Part shown: positions 8,296-12,570 of the stretch, in pieces
How positions within the stretch are numbered: the first letter of the stretch is position 1
Layout of the letters: each line of letters opens with the position of its first letter
Assembly (NCBI GenBank): GCA_013816275.1
Contig: JACDER010000011.1
Span: 1 to 12,570 of the forward strand
Source: Actinomycetota bacterium
GTDB taxonomy: Bacteria; Actinomycetota; Thermoleophilia; Gaiellales; Gaiellaceae
Reading direction: 5' to 3'
Length of the DNA: 12,570 nt
Notes under the pieces: generated by a model
Told to the model about the DNA's origin: nothing
The model's input: only the letters and a program-made list of their open reading frames with translations
Database searches by the model: none
Program-made: the position numbers and the translations under genes

Positions 8296-8863
8296 CCACC
8301 TCTACGACGAGGAGCACGCGCTCCAGCGGCTCCTCCGTCCGGGTCTGTTCAACCGGCGGGAGCTGGCCGTCTCGATTGCTCGCGAGTACGCGGAGCCTTC
8401 GGTGCTCGACGTCGGCGGGGGCTCGGCGCGGGTCGGCGAGTTCATGCTCGAGGCCGGCGCGTCGCGTTACGTCGACGTCGACCTCTCGGACACGATGCTC
8501 GACCTAGCGCGCCAGCGGTTGACGCGCTTCGAGGACAAGGTCGAGCTCGTCCAGGGGGACTTCCTGAGCGCTCCGCTCGACGGATTGTTCGACATCGTGC
8601 TCGCGCTCGGCTACTTCGACTACATCCAGGACGCGCCGGCGCACGTCCGCCGTATCTCGGAGCTGTGCCAGGGGACGGCCGTGGCGAGCTTCCCGCGCTG
8701 GACCTGGACGAAGGGGCCGATCCGGAAGGTGCGGTACGAGGTGATCAACCGCTGCCCGATCTTCGACTACACCGAGCCGCAGCTGCGCGAGCTGTTCTCG
8801 GACTTCGACAGGGTCGGAGTCAAGTCCGGACGAAGCGGGTTCCTAGTCCGCGCCGACCGTTAG
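8228..8863 (+). CDS. Class I SAM-dependent methyltransferase
   Basis: The 211-residue product has a Rossmann-type methyltransferase core: motif I VLDVGGGSARVG (59-70), an acidic strand end YVDVDLSDTML near 82-92, VELVQGDF as the following strand, and FDIVLALGYFDYIQD near 122-136. The N-terminal VREHFRRKAFSFDHLY is typical for this group. The substrate cannot be read from the sequence; its partner deacetylase suggests a sugar or polyprenyl-linked glycan intermediate, but that is inference. The ATG at 8228 lies within the deacetylase gene, with GAGGAGG just upstream, so translation is probably coupled. No membrane segment is seen. The gene converges on a secreted-protein gene that ends at 8943. 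Confidence 0.85.
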   Translation: MTRSSENTAQVREHFRRKAFSFDHLYDEEHALQRLLRPGLFNRRELAVSIAREYAEPSVLDVGGGSARVGEFMLEAGASRYVDVDLSDTMLDLARQRLTRFEDKVELVQGDFLSAPLDGLFDIVLALGYFDYIQDAPAHVRRISELCQGTAVASFPRWTWTKGPIRKVRYEVINRCPIFDYTEPQLRELFSDFDRVGVKSGRSGFLVRADR

Positions 8864-8903
8864 CGTCCGCAGGAGCTCGTTCACCCGGTGCGCCCGGGAC
8901 GAT

Positions 8904-8936
8904 CCCTCCCCAAAACGATCCCGAACAAGGGCAGGG
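8904..8936. terminator. Weak hairpin in the convergent gap 8864-8942
   Basis: CCCTCCC (8904-8910) can pair with GGG-c-AGGG (8929-8936) with one bulge and an 18-nt loop. The 79-nt gap also has a direct repeat ACGATCCC at 8899-8906 and 8915-8922. It may serve as a terminator for both converging genes. No U-tract is present, so support is weak. Confidence 0.25.
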
Positions 8937-8942
8937 CGGAAA

Positions 8943-9380
8943 TTACAAGGCGAGAAACGGGACGTACGACGTGAGGTCGACCGCGCCGACGGCCGGGAGC
9001 GAGTCGCGCCGGCAGACCGTCTGCTTGAGCGCGGAGCGCTGCTTCGCCGCCGTCCAGCTCCGGAACGCGCTCGTCCTGGAGCTCTGCTGGAGCGCTGCGC
9101 GGATCGCCGGCCGCGCCTTCGCGAACGAGAACGCGGCCAGGGGCGCGACCGGCCCCACAGGCTTCACCTTCCACTGGCCGGAGGGGCTGATCACCGTCGC
9201 CCAGCGGCCGGGCGGTGCCTGCAAGACCTGGTCGGGCGCGACCGACGAGATCGCGAGGCCGGTCTTCCTCCCGCCGAGCCACCACGGCGAAGTCACTGCC
9301 CCCACCTGCCGCGCCGACAGGCTTCCGTACTCCTCGTAGAACGAGGACACGGCGGTCGAGCTCGGAGAACCAACCTTGAT
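8943..9380 (-). pseudogene. C-terminal part of the interrupted secreted protein, parvulin/SurA-like tail
   Basis: This stretch continues in the same frame as the gene ending at 9381, right after its TGA, and gives 145 residues: IKVGSPSSTAVSSFYEEYG, then WWLGGRKTGLAI, VLQAPPGRWATVISPSGQWKVKPVG, ARPAIRAALQQSS, and the end VDLTSYVPFLAL. The order (a helical 'FYEEYG' entry, a short barrel-like core, then a long helix rich in Ala/Arg/Lys) resembles the distal part of secreted foldases of the SurA/PpiC kind, though no catalytic parvulin motif is certain. A GTG at 9350-9348 could start a separate 135-residue ORF, but it would have no signal peptide and no clear ribosome binding site. I therefore think it was or is part of one polypeptide with the upstream gene. 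Confidence 0.65.
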
Positions 9381-10703
9381 TCACGACTCGATGATCGCCC
9401 GCCGCAGCTCGTTTCCGAGGATTCCGCGCGCCAGCGCGACACTCGCTCCCGCCTTGGCCAGAGCGGCGCGATAGGCCGAATTGCTCCCGTGGAAGCGGGT
9501 CGCGACGACCGCGCGCTCGAGCGCCGAGATGTCCGACTCGCTCACGCCGGCGTACCTGCTCTCGACGGTGCGCTCGAAAATCGCGCTGTACGCAACCTGG
9601 CGGTCCTTCGTGATCGAGACGAGCCGCCGGATCGAGTTGTCGGGGAGCCGGGCTCCGGCGACGACGCACTGCACTCCGCGAGGCAGGTCGATCTGCCCTT
9701 CCGTCATGGACGTGTTGAAACCTGCCCCGGCGGCCTGAGGGCCCTTGCACAGCGTGTGGTTGCGCGCCCACAGGTAGACGCACGCGGCCGCAGGCTTGTC
9801 GGGATCGACGCTTCCCCCACCCCACTCGCCCCAGCCCCAGGACCAGACGGTCGCGAACTTGAGCTCATTCGCGACCTGCCGCGCGGCCAGCGCCTGCCAC
9901 TTGATCGTCCGGAACCACGGAAGCTTCTCCAGCCCCTCGCGGCCTCCATTTCCCTTCTCGGTCTGGAAGCCGAGGAAGAGGCCGACCTTCGTCACGGGGA
10001 TCCCGATCGAAGTCAGGTCGAGGACGCCCTCGCGAAAAGCCTGCCGAAGCGTGCGGTTCCCGAGCACCGGCCCCTGCGCGGAGATCAGCGGGGCGGGGAA
10101 GTAGACCTCCCGGACGAAATCGGTGTACTTCGCCGCCTCACGCCACCAGTCGCCGGCTTCGTCCGCCGTGTAGGGGTTGCTGTTCAGGAGCAGGAAGACG
10201 TGCGCGCCGTGCCCGGCGAGCACCTTGATGAAGGCGAGCACGTTCGCCCGGTAGACGGTGTTCGTCTGCGACCACGGAGTGGGCAGGCTCGCGCCGAAGA
10301 GCTCGTTGAGGGCGATCCAGGGGCGGGAGCAGCCGCTCGAGGCCGCGGCGTAGTAGAAGAGCCGGTTGGCGCTGTCGAGCACCTCGTCGAGGGGCTTCGG
10401 TGTTCCGGGGCTACCGAGGCGCCGGTGGAAGTTGAGATCGAAGTAGATCGTGTTCCCGCCGCGCGCCCGGATCTGCGGCGGGTAACGGAAGTTGGCCGCA
10501 GCCGATACGAGACCCGGCTGGGCGAACAGCTCCCAGAAGGGGACCGAGCCGTCGCCGAAGTCGATCCAGAGCGGCCGGGTCGTCGGGAGGCCGCACTCGC
10601 CTTTGCGCAGGGCGAGCGTGCGCTGAGGCGCCGCCTGGGCGGCCTGGAGCAGTCCGACGAGCAGCGCGGCCGATGCCGCCAGCGCGAGGAGGGACTTCTT
10701 CAC
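9381..10703 (-). CDS. Secreted glycosidase-like protein, ended early by an in-frame TGA
   Basis: The 440-residue product starts at GTG 10703-10701 after an AGGTG ribosome binding site and has a clear signal peptide (MKK, hydrophobic LLALAASAALLVGLL, cleavage near AQAAP, about residue 25). The middle looks like a TIM-barrel glycosidase: repeated strand-like blocks (NTIYFDLNF, HVFLLLNSNPYT, VTKVGLFLGFQT), an 'NE' pair N133-E134 in WIALNELFG as in clan-A acid/base sites, and aromatic-rich WSWGWGEW (287-294, E293). From about residue 380 it changes to helical sequence (ESDISALERAVV..., LRRAIIES) that reads on into the next stretch across the TGA. I do not recognise a named family. The gene starts 5 nt after the PIN-toxin gene, so it may share its transcript. 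Confidence 0.75.
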   Translation of the reverse strand: MKKSLLALAASAALLVGLLQAAQAAPQRTLALRKGECGLPTTRPLWIDFGDGSVPFWELFAQPGLVSAAANFRYPPQIRARGGNTIYFDLNFHRRLGSPGTPKPLDEVLDSANRLFYYAAASSGCSRPWIALNELFGASLPTPWSQTNTVYRANVLAFIKVLAGHGAHVFLLLNSNPYTADEAGDWWREAAKYTDFVREVYFPAPLISAQGPVLGNRTLRQAFREGVLDLTSIGIPVTKVGLFLGFQTEKGNGGREGLEKLPWFRTIKWQALAARQVANELKFATVWSWGWGEWGGGSVDPDKPAAACVYLWARNHTLCKGPQAAGAGFNTSMTEGQIDLPRGVQCVVAGARLPDNSIRRLVSITKDRQVAYSAIFERTVESRYAGVSESDISALERAVVATRFHGSNSAYRAALAKAGASVALARGILGNELRRAIIES

Positions 10704-10708
10704 GGCAC

Positions 10709-11125
10709 CTATGTAGCAGAACGGTGAGACGCGTAGGCTTTGACGACTTCCTCGTCGAAGCTATGGACGCCGACGTCCTTGTGGCCGCGCCTGCCGATAT
10801 GAATCGCAGCCGCAATCGGAAAGGCATCGACCAGAGTCAGATTGGTCCTCTCCCGAACCTCCGCGGCAATTCGGCCGAGCGACATATCCACCGGGACAAC
10901 CTCAATCTCGAGATCGGCGAGCATCTCGTCCACGCGGTCTGCGCCGTTCCGCCCGGAGGCGCGGAGCGGTGCGATCAGGAGCTCCGCATAGTTGACCGCG
11001 GAGAGGAACCTCCGCGCGCCTCGCTCTACTGCGTGCCGCACGCGGGCCACCGCCGCAGTGTGATGCGGATCGCTGGGCTCGAGATAGCCGATCAGCACAT
11101 CGGCATCGAAGACGGCTACGGCCAT
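10709..11125 (-). CDS. PIN-domain ribonuclease toxin (VapC-like)
   Basis: VapC toxins are Mg-dependent endoribonucleases, often cutting tRNA or rRNA, held inactive by a paired antitoxin. From ATG 11125-11123 the product is 138 residues, normal for VapC. The acidic site is complete: D7 and D9 in VFDADVLIGYL, E48 in SAVNYAELL, D100 in LTLVDAFPIAAA, and D124 in VHSFDEEV. The start overlaps the antitoxin stop by 10 nt (11116-11125), the usual toxin-antitoxin coupling. The frame is open to 11185, but that part is inside the antitoxin gene and rich in Arg/Ala shadow sequence. No signs of decay are seen. The target RNA cannot be inferred. Confidence 0.88.
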   Translation of the reverse strand: MAVAVFDADVLIGYLEPSDPHHTAAVARVRHAVERGARRFLSAVNYAELLIAPLRASGRNGADRVDEMLADLEIEVVPVDMSLGRIAAEVRERTNLTLVDAFPIAAAIHIGRRGHKDVGVHSFDEEVVKAYASHRSAT

Positions 11126-11331
11126 CCGCGCCGCAGCTCTTCGAGGTAGCCCGGCGGATACACGCCCGCGAAGGCTCCCGCCCACTTGTCGACGACGTCT
11201 TCGGTTCGTACGAGCTCGAGTTGCCCCTTGCCCGTCGCTCGCACTAACACGTCGTCTCCTGGTCGCAGCCCCGACTCTCGGAGCGCCTCGACCGGAACCG
11301 TCACCTGGTTCTTTCTGGAGATTCTGCTCAT
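11116..11331 (-). CDS. AbrB/SpoVT-fold antitoxin (VapB-like)
   Basis: The 71-residue product has the swapped-hairpin DNA-binding fold of AbrB/MazE-type proteins: SRISRKNQVTVPVEALRESGL, then PGDDVLVRA and GQLELVR (residues 2-42). The C-terminal tail (DVVDKWAGAF...YPPGYLEELRRGWP) would be the toxin-binding part. The start at ATG 11331-11329 fits the family; the frame is open to 11367, but those 12 extra residues would be encoded across an inverted repeat. AAAGGA stands immediately before the ATG. The protein should neutralise the PIN toxin encoded next to it and repress its own promoter, as known for this class. Confidence 0.88.
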   Translation of the reverse strand: MSRISRKNQVTVPVEALRESGLRPGDDVLVRATGKGQLELVRTEDVVDKWAGAFAGVYPPGYLEELRRGWP

Positions 11332-11363
11332 TCCTTTACCGTAGCACTCAAAACGTAAAGGAA
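11331..11363. promoter_or_regulatory. Perfect 9-bp inverted repeat at the antitoxin start (candidate operator)
   Basis: TTCCTTTAC (11331-11339) and GTAAAGGAA (11355-11363) are exact inverted copies 15 nt apart. The arm nearest the gene covers the antitoxin ribosome binding site and the first base of its ATG. AbrB-type antitoxins bind inverted repeats at their own promoters, so this is the natural site. If transcribed as part of a longer leader, the arms could instead pair in RNA and hide the ribosome binding site. The AT-rich arms stand out in this GC-rich DNA. Confidence 0.55.
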
Positions 11364-11386
11364 GCACACCGAGACGGTGACGGAAC

Positions 11387-11392
11387 TAGCAT
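11387..11392 (+). promoter_or_regulatory. -10 box of a leaderless promoter for the F420 oxidoreductase
   Basis: TAGCAT ends 6 nt before the ATG at 11399, which would put the transcription start at or next to the A of the ATG. No Shine-Dalgarno sequence precedes the ATG. No convincing -35 element is visible. This TANNNT-N6-ATG pattern is common in actinobacterial leaderless genes. Confidence 0.45.
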
Positions 11393-11398
11393 CGCCCG

Positions 11399-12400
11399 AT
11401 GCAGCTCGGTTTCTACATGGGGTACTCGCCTCCCGGGACGAATCCGCTGGAGTTGATCTCGCTCGCGCAGGAGGCCGAGCGGCTCGGCTACGGCTCCGCG
11501 TGGGCGGCGGAGGCCTGGGGCACGGACGCTGTCACGGTCCTCTCCTGGCTCGCCGCGACCACCACGACCATCGAGATCGGCTCGGCGATTATGCAGATCC
11601 CCGCCCGCACGCCGGCGAACACGGCCATGACCGCCGCAACACTCGACCTCATGTCCGGCGGCCGCTTCCTGCTCGGCCTAGGGACGTCCGGGCCTCAGGT
11701 GGTCGAGGGCTGGCATGGACAGCCCTGGGGGAAGCCGCTGACGCGGACGCGCGAGTACGTCCAGCTCGTCCGCCGCGCCTTGGGCCGCGAGACGCTCGAG
11801 CTCGAGGGCGACCAGTACCAGGTGCCGTACGCCGGGGAGGACGCCACCGGCCTGGGCAAGCCGCTCAAGCTGATGATGCGGCCGCTCCGCCGCGAGATCC
11901 CGATCTACCTAGCCGCCTTGAGCCCGAAGAACGTCCGCCTCGCCTTCGAGATCGCGGACGGCTGGCTCCCGCTTTTCTTCTCCCCCGAGCGCGCGCGCGA
12001 GGCCTTCGGCTACGAGCCGCGTGCGGGCTTCGAGATCGCCCCGAACGTCCAAACGATCGTCACCGACGATCCGGAGTCGGCGCGCGACTTCGTCCGCCCC
12101 ATCCTCGCCCTCTATATCGGCGGGATGGGCTCGCGCGACGTGAACTTCTACAACCGGCTCGTCTGCCGCTACGGCTACGAGGAGGAGGCGAGGCGGATCC
12201 AGGAGCTGTATCTGGAGGGCAAGCAGATGGAGGCGATAGCGACAGTCCCCGACGCACTCATCGACGAGGTCGCGCTCATCGGGCCGCCGGAGGCGATCCG
12301 CGACCGACTGGACGCCTGGCGCGAGGCCGGAGTCACGCGCCTCCTGGTGTCAACGCACGACGTCGGGACGCTGCGCGCCATGGCCGAGCTCGCTCTGTGA
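11399..12400 (+). CDS. LLM-class F420-dependent oxidoreductase (Rv3520c-like)
   Basis: Luciferase-like monooxygenase-fold enzymes of this group use reduced cofactor F420 for hydride transfer; most have unknown substrates. The 333-residue product is a single TIM barrel of standard length. It starts MQLGFYMGY, with LAQEAERLGYGSAWAAEAWGTDA (about 22-45), IMQIPARTPANTAMTAATLDLMSGGRFLLGLGTSGPQVVEGW (61-102), PLRREIPIYLAA (about 160-172) and IADGWLPLFF. The SGPQVVEGW and GQPWGKPLTRTREY wording closely matches, from memory, the mycobacterial Rv3520c family. No signal peptide is seen. Its stop overlaps the next start as GTGA, so the two genes form an operon. It is divergent from the toxin-antitoxin pair. 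Confidence 0.92.
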   Translation: MQLGFYMGYSPPGTNPLELISLAQEAERLGYGSAWAAEAWGTDAVTVLSWLAATTTTIEIGSAIMQIPARTPANTAMTAATLDLMSGGRFLLGLGTSGPQVVEGWHGQPWGKPLTRTREYVQLVRRALGRETLELEGDQYQVPYAGEDATGLGKPLKLMMRPLRREIPIYLAALSPKNVRLAFEIADGWLPLFFSPERAREAFGYEPRAGFEIAPNVQTIVTDDPESARDFVRPILALYIGGMGSRDVNFYNRLVCRYGYEEEARRIQELYLEGKQMEAIATVPDALIDEVALIGPPEAIRDRLDAWREAGVTRLLVSTHDVGTLRAMAELAL

Positions 12401-12570
12401 AATACATGGTCGTCGAAACGTTTCTGCACGGCCCGGAGCCGGTCTACGCGCGCTCGGCGGAGCGTGGGCGAATGCTCCCTGACGGAGTGCGCTACGTCGA
12501 CAGCTGGGTCACCGCCGACCTGCGGCAGTGCTTCCAGCTGATGGAGACGGACGACCGCGCTCTCCTGGAC
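12397..12570 (+). CDS. DUF3303-like small protein, N-terminal part (runs off the window)
   Basis: The frame opens at GTG 12397, overlapping the TGA of the oxidoreductase gene, and stays open for 58 codons to the window end. It reads KYMVVETFLHG, then GRMLPDGVRYVDSWV and CFQLMETDD. These three blocks match what I remember of the DUF3303 family, roughly 90-residue proteins of unknown function related in fold to small alpha/beta dimers. An ATG three codons in (12406) is an alternative start. Its coupling to an F420 enzyme suggests a shared pathway but does not define it. Confidence 0.75.
   Translation, partial: MKYMVVETFLHGPEPVYARSAERGRMLPDGVRYVDSWVTADLRQCFQLMETDDRALLD

Noticed and set aside
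9331..9383. TGA followed by a hairpin as a selenocysteine (SECIS) signal
   Set aside because: The stem begins 33 nt after the TGA and has a 3-nt loop, unlike bacterial SECIS elements, and the position is not in a redox motif.
8881..9825. 314-codon minus-strand frame overlapping the interrupted secreted protein
   Set aside because: Different frame from the signal-peptide gene, extremely Arg/Gly-rich, no start signal; the in-frame continuation of the secreted protein explains this DNA better.
11332..11367. Longer antitoxin from an upstream start at 11367
   Set aside because: The extra 12 residues are unlike the family and are encoded by the inverted repeat; the ATG at 11331 matches the usual AbrB-fold N-terminus.

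Overview
The window is high-GC DNA with tightly packed genes. It has many GTG starts, TANNNT boxes directly in front of start codons (leaderless style), an F420-dependent oxidoreductase and a DUF3303-type gene. Together these point to a high-GC actinobacterium-like lineage. Thermoleophilia (Gaiellales/Solirubrobacterales) is my best guess from the EF-Tu/EF-G wording and the secreted-protein style, but no marker here settles it.

Region 1 (1-5110, all minus strand) is the head of a fused str-S10 ribosomal superoperon, read rpsL, rpsG, fusA, tuf, rpsJ, rplC, rplD (only the first codons of rplD are present). The genes overlap by 1-4 nt or are separated by at most 18 nt, so translational coupling is likely. 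A leader hairpin and a possible promoter lie before rpsL, overlapping the 5' end of a divergent CYTH (triphosphate tunnel) gene at 5175-5675. S12 carries Arg at position 88, where most bacteria have Lys.

Region 2 (5665-10703) looks cell-envelope related. An operon on the plus strand encodes a NodB-type polysaccharide deacetylase overlapping a SAM methyltransferase by 68 nt. It is flanked by two minus-strand genes for large secreted proteins. Both look broken as written: the first has a 1-nt frameshift at about 6451-6453, the second an in-frame TGA at 9381-9383. The second protein combines a glycosidase-like N-terminal domain with a C-terminal part resembling secreted parvulin/SurA-type proteins. 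These may be true pseudogenes, assembly errors or recoding.

Region 3 (10709-11363, minus) is a VapBC-like toxin-antitoxin pair: an AbrB-fold antitoxin overlapping a PIN-domain toxin. A perfect 9-bp inverted repeat sits at the antitoxin start. The toxin gene ends 5 nt before the second secreted-protein gene, so the two may share a transcript.

Region 4 (11387-12570, plus) holds an LLM-class F420-dependent oxidoreductase of the Rv3520c type with a leaderless-style promoter. It is coupled through a GTGA overlap to a DUF3303-like gene that runs off the window.

I saw no tRNA, rRNA, CRISPR array, insertion sequence or phage gene. No stretch over 300 bases lacks a gene. The most unusual material is the envelope block with its two interrupted secreted proteins and the operator-like repeats; I do not see a clear-cut new defence or mobile system.
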